DNA of 6,699 bases from assembly GCA_043789035.1 (NCBI GenBank), contig JAYWIG010000322.1:1-6699 (forward strand), given 5' to 3'. Numbering within the stretch: position 1 is the first letter of the stretch; each line of letters begins with the position of its first letter. A program made the position numbers and the translations under genes. This document shows positions 1 to 6,539 of the stretch, piece after piece. The notes beneath the pieces were generated by a model. It was not told the origin of the DNA, did no database searches, and worked only from the letters and a program-made list of their open reading frames with translations. The stretch is from JAYWIG01 sp043789035. GTDB taxonomy: Bacteria > Pseudomonadota > Gammaproteobacteria > Burkholderiales > Burkholderiaceae_E.

Positions 1-1133
1 ACAAAACCTTTGCCAGGGTTATGGCCGTCAACTTCTCGACCTAAAAGGCTGCCGGGTAAGAGCAGTAAGTTTTGATGTTGAAAGAGCTGTTTCACCAACT
101 CAATATCGTCGCCGTTACATATATTTGCCGGCACTTTTGCCCAAAGATAAAAGCCAGCTTCGGGCATAGTGCATGGCAGGTACTTAGCAACCGATTCTGT
201 AATGGCGTCGAACTTCGCCTTGTATGCTGCGCGATTGTCGATGACGTGCGCCTCATCGTTCCACGCAGCAATCGAAGCATGCTGTATCGTTTGGCTCATA
301 GCGCTACCGTGGTAGGTACGATAAAGCAAAAACGCTTTAATCAGTTCTTCGTCACCTGCCACTAGGCCTGAGCGCATACCCGGAACATTGGAGCGTTTCG
401 AAAGGCTAGAAAAAATAACTAACCGCTTGTAGTCCGTTAGGCCAAAGTTTTCTGCGGCTTTTAAGGCACCGAGCGGTGGCGTAGCTTCGTCGAAATAAAT
501 TTCCGAATAGCATTCGTCTGAGGCAATGATGAAGCCGTACCTTTTCGAAAGTTCGAAAAGCAAATTCCATTCTGATTGTGGCATGACGGAACCCGTCGGA
601 TTGCCCGGCGAGCAAACAAAAAGTAGTTGCGTGTTTTGCCAGACGCTCTGCGGTATTGACTTCCAATCACAGCGGAATTGATTGTTAGCAGCCTGTTCAA
701 TGTAGTACGGTTTGCACCCAGCTAAAAGCGCAGCACCTTCGTAGATTTGGTAGAAGGGGTTTGGCGAAATTACCCAATTGTCGCTATCGGATTTCGGCGA
801 AAGGACTGTTTGTGCAAAGGCAAACAAGGCCTCACGTGAGCCATTGACTGGCAACACCTGAGTAAGTGCATCGATATTCGCTAATTGGTGCCTTCTTTTT
901 AGCCATGCGGCCATAACTTGGCGCAATGCTGGCAGGCCTGCCGTTGCTGGGTAGGCTGACAGCCCAGCCAAATTGCTCGTTAAGGCATCTGTAATGACGG
1001 CTGGGGTTGCGTGCTTAGGCTCGCCAATCGACAGGTTTACAGGGCGCAAATCGGCGTTCGGCACTATGCCAGCGAGCTCCAGTCGAAGTTTTTCGAAAGG
1101 GTAGGGCTTCAGAGTTTGGAGAAGTTGATTCAT
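1..1133 (-). CDS. dapC: Succinyldiaminopimelate aminotransferase DapC, 3' end cut by window edge
   Basis: This is a PLP-dependent fold-type I aminotransferase, read by translating the minus strand from the ATG at 1133-1131. The frame stays open for 377 codons to the window edge; the family is usually near 400 residues, so only a short C-terminal piece is missing. Visible motifs are the N-terminal LSIGEPKH (34-41), PNPFYQIYEG (124-133), GNPTG (177-181), the cofactor-ring DECY (Asp206, Tyr209) and SLSKRSNVPGMRSG with the Schiff-base lysine at Lys246. The carboxylate-binding arginine expected after NPGKGF lies outside the window. In the family, DapC makes N-succinyl-LL-2,6-diaminopimelate with glutamate as amino donor (cytoplasmic lysine and peptidoglycan-precursor synthesis). 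The N-terminus, with KPYPFEKLR, matches the betaproteobacterial DapC group and supports both the name and the start. It follows queF by 9 nt with only a GGCGG tract touching the ATG, so it is probably co-transcribed. A related class I aminotransferase of other specificity is the main alternative. Confidence 0.92.
   Translation of the reverse strand, partial: MNQLLQTLKPYPFEKLRLELAGIVPNADLRPVNLSIGEPKHATPAVITDALTSNLAGLSAYPATAGLPALRQVMAAWLKRRHQLANIDALTQVLPVNGSREALFAFAQTVLSPKSDSDNWVISPNPFYQIYEGAALLAGCKPYYIEQAANNQFRCDWKSIPQSVWQNTQLLFVCSPGNPTGSVMPQSEWNLLFELSKRYGFIIASDECYSEIYFDEATPPLGALKAAENFGLTDYKRLVIFSSLSKRSNVPGMRSGLVAGDEELIKAFLLYRTYHGSAMSQTIQHASIAAWNDEAHVIDNRAAYKAKFDAITESVAKYLPCTMPEAGFYLWAKVPANICNGDDIELVKQLFQHQNLLLLPGSLLGREVDGHNPGKGF
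541..560. repeat. Perfect 9-bp inverted repeat inside dapC
   Basis: CTTTTCGAA, two bases AG, then TTCGAAAAG form a perfect inverted repeat with 9-bp arms. It falls in the dapC coding sequence over residues LFELSKR. A 2-nt loop is too tight for a stable hairpin, so it would act as a near-palindromic DNA site if it acts at all. It may simply result from the codons for Phe-Glu and Ser-Lys. Confidence 0.6.
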
Positions 1134-1142
1134 CCGCCGAAA

Positions 1143-1562
1143 TTACCCGCGTATTGGAGATTCAGCTTCGAATGTATCTAGCGCCACCTTAGGCGCAGGC
1201 TTCCAACCTTTTTTTCGGTGATCGACCACCACATTGGTATAAATGCCTCCGCGAACATACCATTTTGCGGTGACTTTGATGTATCGCGGTGCGATGGCCT
1301 TGACGATATCGTCAAAGATAGTGTTCGTTACTTTCTCGTGGAAAGCGCCTTCATCGCGATAAGACCACATGTAGAGCTTTAAGCTCTTTAGCTCGACGTT
1401 TAGCTTGTCTGGAATGTAGTCAATGATGAAAGTCGCAAAGTCTGGTTGCCCAGTTAATGGGCACAGGCAGGTGAATTCCGGAATGTCGAAATGAATTAAG
1501 TAATCGCGTTTTGGGGCAGGGTTAGGGAAGGTATCGAGCTTTTTGGAGGGTTTACTAGACAT
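1143..1562 (-). CDS. queF: NADPH-dependent 7-cyano-7-deazaguanine reductase QueF, short (type I)
   Basis: QueF reduces the nitrile of preQ0 to the amine of preQ1 with two NADPH, a late cytoplasmic step in making queuosine for tRNA wobble position 34. The 139-residue product is the short, single T-fold-domain form, unlike the roughly 280-residue two-domain enzyme of E. coli. The nucleophilic cysteine lies in FTCLCPLTGQPDFA (Cys34), with the proton-donor Asp41 in the same motif. The family signature is ELKSLKLYMWSYRDEGAFHE (57-76), and Glu76 matches the substrate-binding glutamate. These three are spaced exactly as Cys55, Asp62 and Glu97 of B. subtilis QueF, each shifted by 21. The ATG at 1562 gives the usual MSSKPSKKLDTFPNP type of N-terminus. 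No Shine-Dalgarno sequence precedes it; the leader is A/T rich. It is first in a likely queF-dapC transcript and divergent from smc. No other queuosine gene is in the window. Confidence 0.96.
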   Translation of the reverse strand: MSSKPSKKLDTFPNPAPKRDYLIHFDIPEFTCLCPLTGQPDFATFIIDYIPDKLNVELKSLKLYMWSYRDEGAFHEKVTNTIFDDIVKAIAPRYIKVTAKWYVRGGIYTNVVVDHRKKGWKPAPKVALDTFEAESPIRG

Positions 1563-1573
1563 GAGCGGATTGT

Positions 1574-1591
1574 TTTTTAAGAATTTTTAAG
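1574..1591. repeat. Tandem TTTTTAAG words at 10-bp spacing
   Basis: TTTTTAAG occurs at 1574-1581 and again at 1584-1591, separated by AA, so the T tracts are in phase with one helical turn. The site lies just upstream of the proposed smc promoter and within the queF leader. It could bend DNA, serve as a weak upstream element, or give an unstructured A-rich ribosome-landing region for queF. None of these is demonstrated. Confidence 0.5.
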
Positions 1592-1604
1592 GGTTGAGCG
1601 GAAA

Positions 1605-1633
1605 GTTACACTGCTCGTGACTGCTATTATAAA
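1605..1633 (+). promoter_or_regulatory. Putative sigma-70 promoter for smc-zipA-ligA
   Basis: GTTACA (1605-1610, 4 of 6 to the -35 consensus) is followed after 17 bp by TATAAA (1628-1633, 5 of 6 to the -10 consensus). An overlapping alternative is an extended -10, TGC-TATTAT (1622-1630), which would need little -35 contact. Either places the transcript start near 1637-1641 and leaves a leader of about 70 nt before the smc ATG. This was judged by eye from consensus; the exact start is not established. Confidence 0.45.
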
Positions 1634-1652
1634 GGGCTATCCATTGTCTCAA
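1626..1652 (-). promoter_or_regulatory. Putative sigma-70 promoter for queF-dapC
   Basis: Read on the minus strand, a perfect TATAAT -10 lies at 1631-1626. TTGAGA (5 of 6) lies 15 bp upstream at 1652-1647, a spacer shorter than the ideal 17. Transcription would start near 1619, giving a leader of roughly 57 nt before the queF ATG. The -10 overlaps the one proposed for smc on the other strand, so the two polymerases would probably compete for the site. Confidence 0.5.
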
Positions 1653-1710
1653 ATGCGGCCCCAAGGGTGCAGCTTCTTTTAACCCTTTACAGCTCTAAAA
1701 ATACTTTTCC

Positions 1711-4700
1711 ATGCGTTTAAAGCAGATCAAGCTCGCGGGGTTTAAGTCCTTCGTTGACCCCACTTCCTTTGAGGTTCCTGGCCAACTCGTTGGTGTTGTA
1801 GGGCCCAATGGTTGCGGTAAATCCAACATCATGGATGCTGTACGCTGGGTGCTCGGTGAGTCGAAAGCGTCGGAGTTGCGTGGCGAATCCATGCAAGACG
1901 TTATTTTTAATGGTGCATCCGATCGGCGCCCGGCGTCGCGTGCGTCGGTTGAGCTTGTGTTCGACAACAGCTTGGGCCGAATAGGTGGAAGCTGGGGCAC
2001 CTACACAGAAATTTCAGTAAAACGGGTTTTAACTCGCGACGGTACGTCGAGCTACTTAATTAACAATCAAGCAGTGCGTCGAAAAGACGTGCACGACATT
2101 TTCTTGGGTACAGGCTTGGGGCCACGTGCTTACGCGATCATCGGCCAAGGCACCATTTCTAGAATTATTGAAGCGAAACCAGAAGATTTACGAATCTTTT
2201 TGGAAGAGGCTGCCGGTGTTTCAAAATACAAAGAACGCCGTAAAGAAACTGAAAATAGGCTCTCAGATACGCGTGAGAATTTAACCCGGGTTGATGACAT
2301 TCTTCGCGAGTTGAATGCCCAAATCGACAAGCTTGAAAATCAAGCTGAGGTTGCTCGCCAGTATAGAGAGTTGGAAGCTGAGCGCGAGCAAAAGCAACGC
2401 ATGTTGTGGTTGTTACGACGTGAGGAAGCCGCAAATGAGCAGGCAAAGGTTGCGGCCTTGGCTGCGGCAGCTCAAATTGCCTTAGACGCGAAAATTGCCT
2501 CTATTCGAAGTCATGAAGTAGAGATGGAGCAAACTCGCTCTTTGCACTATGAAGCATCTGATGCCGTACATACCTTACAAGCTGCTTTCTACGATAGCAA
2601 CTCTGAAGTTGCCAAAATTGAGAGCGAGATCCGCTTTGTTTCCGAGAGCCAAAGCCAACTGCGCGAGCGACTAGTCTCGCTCAATACACTGTTCGATTCC
2701 GCAACACAAGACTCAACTTCGCTTGCTGAACAAATTGATACGACGGGCCTTGAAATTGAGGAAGCCGCTTTTGCGTTTGAAGAGCTTTCAGCAAAGCTTA
2801 CAGATTTGCAAGGCCAAGGCCCAGATTTAGAAGAAAAGGCCGGTAAAGCACGTCAGACAAGTGAGCTATCCCGTACCGATGTCGCTGCTGTTCGCAGCAA
2901 GATTGAATTGTCGGCGGCTAAGCAGCGAGCCGCGCAAGATGCGCTCTCGAATTTACAGCGTCGTCGTGATCGTTTGCAGGCCGAAGCCGCATTGATTTTG
3001 GCGCCGGAAGGTGAAGATTTAGAGACGCAGAGAGGCATTCTTGAAGAAGCCTTGATGGTTGAGGCGCAAGTGTCTGATTCATTGGCGCAAAGCGAAGTGA
3101 AATGGGCAAGCTTTGATGCCCAGCGTGGCCCGACGGCACATTCATTGCGTGAAAACGAGGGCAAACTTTCGCACATTGAAGCCAGAATCCTAGCGCTTAA
3201 ACAATTGCAAGAGCGTGTTGCGAACCAAGGCAAATTGAATCCTTGGTTGGGCAAGCATGGCCTAGATAAGTTAAATCGCCTTTGGCAAAAACTTAAGATT
3301 GAATCAGGCTGGGAAGTGGCTGTAGAAGCTGCACTTCGCGAGATGGTGAATGGCCTTGAAGTTAGTCGGGTTGATTCGGTTGCAGCATTGGCTAGCGATT
3401 CTCCGCCTGGTAAAGTAGTGTTTTACACCAACCAAGTTGTAGCCGGAGCATTGCCCGGGCAACTCGTGAGTGGCTTGCGCAATTTAGCGGGCTTGATTCA
3501 CTCAAGCGATGCCCAAGTTCAGGCCTTGGTGGCTGATCAACTCTCAAACGTGTTTGTTGCTGATTCGATGGCCGAAGCCATCAGCAAGCGCGAGCAGTTG
3601 CCTTGTGGCGCTCGCTTTGTGCTTAAGCATGGCCATAGTGTTTGGCGCCACGCGGTGGCTTTGTACGCAGCCGACTCAGAACAAGAAGGTGTGTTACATA
3701 GGCAGCATGAACTCGATAATTTAGTTAAGGAGCAGCGCGCTCAGCAAATGTTGACTGACGAAGCGCGCGCTACTGCAGCAAGAGTTGAAGCGGCTTTTAG
3801 CGCTAGCCTGTCAGCTTTAAGCAGTATCCGCGAAGCTCATAACTTGGCACTAAAGAAAACGGCTTCGCTGCGTCTAGAAGTTCAAAAAGCAGAGCAAGAG
3901 CAGCAGCGTGCGGCGTTGAGTAAAGAACGTGTTCAAGGAGAACTCATTGAGGTTGATGCTGACATTGCAGTGCAGAATGAACTCATAGCTGCCGAAGGCG
4001 ATTCATTTGAAACAATGGATTCTGAGCTGGCGGAGCGCCAACAAGCCACTGAAGATTTGATCACTGCATTGCTTGATGCCGAGCGCGAGCTAGCAACGTG
4101 GCGTGAGCAGGAGCGCGCGGTCGAGCGACAAGCTCAAGAGGCAGGCTTTAAAGATCGTTCGCTACAACTGCGCTTAGAGCAGTTAAAAAGCAACAAACAA
4201 ATGCGCGATCAAAATGCGCTGCAAGCCAGAGCAGATGGCGAGGCATTGCAGGCAAAACTTGCAGAGCTGTCAGACGCACCCGCGCAAGCTTTGTTACAAG
4301 CTGCATTGGATGCAAAAGCGAAAGCCGAGCAGGTACTTGCGGCTGGCCGAAGCCGTTTAGATGACTTGAGTGCGCAGCTTCGAGTAAAAGATGAGCAGCG
4401 CATGCAGTTAGAGCGTGATCAAGAGCCGTTGCGCATGCGTTTGAATGATTTGATGTTGAAAGAACAGGCTGCTCGCATTAATGCAGAGCAATTTGAGTTG
4501 CAGCTTTCGGAGGCAGAAGTAGACATGACTGCGCTGGCCGATGCGCTTAAAGCGGCTTTTGTTGAACCGCCTAAACCTTCATGGTTGCAAGGCGAGGTAA
4601 CGCGTTTAACGAATGCAGTAGTAGCACTTGGTCCCGTTAACTTGGCCGCTCTTGATGAACTTACTTCATCGACGGATAGAAAGACGTTCCTCGATAGCCA

Positions 4701-5244
4701 GATGGCTGATTTGAATGAAGCGATTACGACGCTCGAAGATGCGATTAAGAAGATCGACATGGAAACTCGCGACTTATTGCAAAACACTTACGATTCTGTC
4801 AACACACATTTCGGGCGCTTGTTCCCGGAGTTGTTTGGCGGTGGCGAGGCGAGGTTAATGCTGACTGGTGATGAGATTTTGGATTCGGGAATTACCGTGG
4901 TTGCTCAGCCTCCAGGCAAACGCAATAGCTCGATTCATTTGCTGTCTGGTGGCGAGAAAGCGTTGACGGCGATAGCACTAGTGTTCTCGCTATTTCAATT
5001 GAACCCGGCGCCGTTTTGCTTACTTGATGAGGTTGACGCTCCACTCGATGATGCTAATACCGAACGTTATGCGGATATGGTGCGGCGTATGTCGGTTCAA
5101 ACTCAGTTTTTGTTTATTACCCACAACAAAATTGCGATGGAAATGGCCCAGCAATTGATTGGGGTAACTATGCAAGAAAAAGGTGTCTCGCGTATCGTGG
5201 CTGTTGACTTAGAAGCTGCGTCAAGCTTTGCCCAAGCCGCTTGA
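1711..5244 (+). CDS. smc: Chromosome segregation ATPase SMC
   Basis: This is a full-length SMC of 1177 residues, the ATPase arm of the SMC-ScpAB condensin that loops and segregates chromosomes. The N-terminal head has Walker A GPNGCGKS (31-38), an arginine-finger position at Arg57 in SELRGES, and a Q-loop glutamine at Gln146 in IIGQGTISRII. Charged Ala/Glu/Gln-rich coiled coil runs from about 170 to 500, with a hinge at about 505-660 that starts near LNPWLGKHGLDKL and includes GLRNLAGLI. The returning coil runs to about 1000. The C-terminal head carries the ABC signature LSGGEKAL (1078-1085), Walker B FCLLDEVD with Asp1106 and Glu1107, then FITHN with the H-loop histidine. All catalytic elements are present, with no frameshift. 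The ATG gives the standard MRLKQIKLAGFKSF start, although CTTTTCC sits immediately upstream and no Shine-Dalgarno is visible. It is the first gene of a likely smc-zipA-ligA operon. ScpA and ScpB are not in the window. Confidence 0.98.
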   Translation: MRLKQIKLAGFKSFVDPTSFEVPGQLVGVVGPNGCGKSNIMDAVRWVLGESKASELRGESMQDVIFNGASDRRPASRASVELVFDNSLGRIGGSWGTYTEISVKRVLTRDGTSSYLINNQAVRRKDVHDIFLGTGLGPRAYAIIGQGTISRIIEAKPEDLRIFLEEAAGVSKYKERRKETENRLSDTRENLTRVDDILRELNAQIDKLENQAEVARQYRELEAEREQKQRMLWLLRREEAANEQAKVAALAAAAQIALDAKIASIRSHEVEMEQTRSLHYEASDAVHTLQAAFYDSNSEVAKIESEIRFVSESQSQLRERLVSLNTLFDSATQDSTSLAEQIDTTGLEIEEAAFAFEELSAKLTDLQGQGPDLEEKAGKARQTSELSRTDVAAVRSKIELSAAKQRAAQDALSNLQRRRDRLQAEAALILAPEGEDLETQRGILEEALMVEAQVSDSLAQSEVKWASFDAQRGPTAHSLRENEGKLSHIEARILALKQLQERVANQGKLNPWLGKHGLDKLNRLWQKLKIESGWEVAVEAALREMVNGLEVSRVDSVAALASDSPPGKVVFYTNQVVAGALPGQLVSGLRNLAGLIHSSDAQVQALVADQLSNVFVADSMAEAISKREQLPCGARFVLKHGHSVWRHAVALYAADSEQEGVLHRQHELDNLVKEQRAQQMLTDEARATAARVEAAFSASLSALSSIREAHNLALKKTASLRLEVQKAEQEQQRAALSKERVQGELIEVDADIAVQNELIAAEGDSFETMDSELAERQQATEDLITALLDAERELATWREQERAVERQAQEAGFKDRSLQLRLEQLKSNKQMRDQNALQARADGEALQAKLAELSDAPAQALLQAALDAKAKAEQVLAAGRSRLDDLSAQLRVKDEQRMQLERDQEPLRMRLNDLMLKEQAARINAEQFELQLSEAEVDMTALADALKAAFVEPPKPSWLQGEVTRLTNAVVALGPVNLAALDELTSSTDRKTFLDSQMADLNEAITTLEDAIKKIDMETRDLLQNTYDSVNTHFGRLFPELFGGGEARLMLTGDEILDSGITVVAQPPGKRNSSIHLLSGGEKALTAIALVFSLFQLNPAPFCLLDEVDAPLDDANTERYADMVRRMSVQTQFLFITHNKIAMEMAQQLIGVTMQEKGVSRIVAVDLEAASSFAQAA

Positions 5245-5257
5245 AAAGTCGCAAAAT

Positions 5258-5265
5258 GAAGAGAG
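5258..5265 (+). promoter_or_regulatory. Shine-Dalgarno-like site supporting the zipA start at 5270
   Basis: The purine run GAAGAGAG lies in the 25-nt gap between the smc stop and the ATG at 5270, ending 4 nt before that ATG. An in-frame TTG at 5228 lies inside smc and would add 14 hydrophilic residues (MPKPLEKSQNEESS) before the membrane anchor. The ribosome site and the family layout both favour 5270. Confidence 0.6.
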
Positions 5266-5269
5266 CTCT

Positions 5270-6538
5270 ATGGCGTCATTAAGCACACTTACTTGGGTTT
5301 TGATGATTTTGGCATTCACCGTCATTGGTGGTGTATTGGCTTTTAATTTTTTTCAAGAAAAGAAGTTAAATCCAAAACCTACCGATGGCGCGAAAGTAAA
5401 ACCTGCTTCGCCTGTTACAACTTCGAAGGTTGCTGAGCAAGTTCGCACTTCAAATTCGGGAATTCCGTCTTTAAACCAAGGGTTACCTACTGAGGGAAGT
5501 GAGCCTACAGAAAACCATTTTGTGGGCAATTCAATTGAACAATCTGCTTTGTCTGAACCTTCGCTTGGCGTACTTACGCAGTACATGGTTGAAAGCGCAG
5601 GCTTAGTAAAAGTAACCACTAATGATGCAACCGAATGGTCGAGTGCCGCAGAGGCTTCAGCGGCTGCTCAGGCACTCAACGTAAACACCAATATTGGCGT
5701 GCATGCCACTAGCGATTTGAATTTGGCCTTGCCACCACAAGATTCAAACCGGTCGAATCTACCTACATCCGTTTTGAGTGATGATTTTGATTATCTAATT
5801 GAATTCGCTCTTCCGTCGCTTCAATCCGGCGAACGGTTGTTGGCACTTACCGCGGCTCACAGGCGTGCCGGTGGCAAACCGGTGGCATTTGATGGCCTAC
5901 TTGCAACAGGCCAGTGGGTTATCTTACATCCGGGTGAACTGTACGTTGAACTCCGTGCAGGCCTGCTATTAGCCAATCGACATGGGCCGTTAAATGCAAT
6001 GGAGTTCTCTGACTTTGGTAACTTTGCGCAAGACTTATCAAAACAACTCGATTGCGAAGTTATCTTAGCCGATATGCCCAGAATTTTAAGTCGCGCAAGG
6101 GATGTCGATAGACGTTGTGCCGAACTTGATGCGCAATTAGGCATCAGCATTCAAACTTCGTCTGTCGTAAGCCCGGCGATGCTTGCGGCAGTAGCTGTCG
6201 AGCATGGCTTGACTGAAAAGGGTGGCGGGCGTTTTGCCAAACTTGATGACAAAGGTGGAACGCTATTTACATTAAGTTTTGGCGAGCAAGGTGATAAGCT
6301 TGCTATGTTATTAGATGTGCCGCGTGCAAATGCACAGTACAGACCTTGGCAGCAAATGTTGCAATGTGCAGAATTGCTCGCGAGACGGCTAGACGGACAA
6401 TTAGTTGATGACACCGGCAAGCCATTGCCAGAGGGCGTTTGGGGCCAAATCGAAGAGCAATTGCGGCAACGCTACTGGGCTTTAGATGCTGCTGGTATTG
6501 ACCCGGGATCAGCGCGAGCATTACGTTTATTCAATTAG
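5270..6538 (+). CDS. zipA: ZipA-like FtsZ-binding cell division protein
   Basis: The 422-residue product has the ZipA layout. A single N-terminal membrane anchor comes first (about residues 5-28, WVLMILAFTVIGGVLAFNFF), followed by KK. A Ser/Thr/Pro/Asn-rich, probably disordered linker extends to about 170, and a cytoplasmic C-terminal domain begins near DDFDYLIEFALP (171). The part most like the ZipA C-terminal FtsZ-binding domain lies in GGGRF (318-322), LFTLSF (332-337) and LDGQLVDD (374-381), ending in AGIDPGSARALRLFN. In gammaproteobacteria ZipA tethers FtsZ to the inner membrane; the same role here is inferred from fold and synteny. It is longer than the 328-residue E. coli protein, and the region from about 171 to 300 extends beyond the familiar FtsZ-binding core. 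It lies 25 nt after smc and 1 nt before ligA, the order usual in Burkholderiales. The ATG at 5270 was chosen over a TTG at 5228 because of its ribosome site and compact anchor. Confidence 0.88.
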   Translation: MASLSTLTWVLMILAFTVIGGVLAFNFFQEKKLNPKPTDGAKVKPASPVTTSKVAEQVRTSNSGIPSLNQGLPTEGSEPTENHFVGNSIEQSALSEPSLGVLTQYMVESAGLVKVTTNDATEWSSAAEASAAAQALNVNTNIGVHATSDLNLALPPQDSNRSNLPTSVLSDDFDYLIEFALPSLQSGERLLALTAAHRRAGGKPVAFDGLLATGQWVILHPGELYVELRAGLLLANRHGPLNAMEFSDFGNFAQDLSKQLDCEVILADMPRILSRARDVDRRCAELDAQLGISIQTSSVVSPAMLAAVAVEHGLTEKGGGRFAKLDDKGGTLFTLSFGEQGDKLAMLLDVPRANAQYRPWQQMLQCAELLARRLDGQLVDDTGKPLPEGVWGQIEEQLRQRYWALDAAGIDPGSARALRLFN

Positions 6539-6539
6539 T

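Larger units (their letters stand above)
1563..1710. promoter_or_regulatory. Divergent intergenic region between queF and smc
   Basis: These 148 nt are the only sizeable non-coding stretch and must hold the start signals for both transcription units unless these lie inside genes. The part nearest queF (1571-1590) is strongly A/T rich, with TTTTTAAG repeated 10 bp apart at 1574-1581 and 1584-1591. An AAGGGTT word at 1589-1595 recurs inverted as AACCCTT at 1681-1687. TGAGCGGA occurs at 1562-1569 and 1595-1602. The central TATTATA (1625-1631) is the best core promoter candidate for either direction. No hairpin followed by a T run, and no recognisable riboswitch, was found. Confidence 0.7.

Noticed and set aside
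72..700. Small open frames on both strands across the dapC region.
   Set aside because: They overlap the well-supported dapC frame, have no recognisable motifs and read as off-frame translations.
1563..1620. Possible preQ1 riboswitch in the queF leader, prompted by the A-rich run followed by ACAATCC near the start codon.
   Set aside because: The 5' stem strand and loop expected for the class I fold are absent; no G-rich partner for the AACCC word lies between the proposed transcript start and the A-rich run.
1589..1687. AAGGGTT and inverted AACCCTT flanking the central promoter region as a possible operator pair.
   Set aside because: There are only 7 matching bases about 85 bp apart, not centred on the -10 element; too weak to call an operator.
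2665..2681. Inverted repeat GAGCGA with TCGCTC and a 5-base loop inside smc.
   Set aside because: It has 6-bp arms, lies within coiled-coil coding sequence and has no T tract, so it is probably chance rather than a terminator.
1695..4787. Several minus-strand open frames of 60-130 codons opposite smc.
   Set aside because: Their Ser/Ala/Arg/Cys-rich sequences are what antisense reading of Ala/Glu/Gln coiled-coil codons gives; no motif or ribosome site supports them.
5228..5269. TTG start for zipA overlapping the end of smc.
   Set aside because: It adds a hydrophilic stretch before the membrane anchor without its own ribosome site; the ATG at 5270 has GAAGAGAG upstream.
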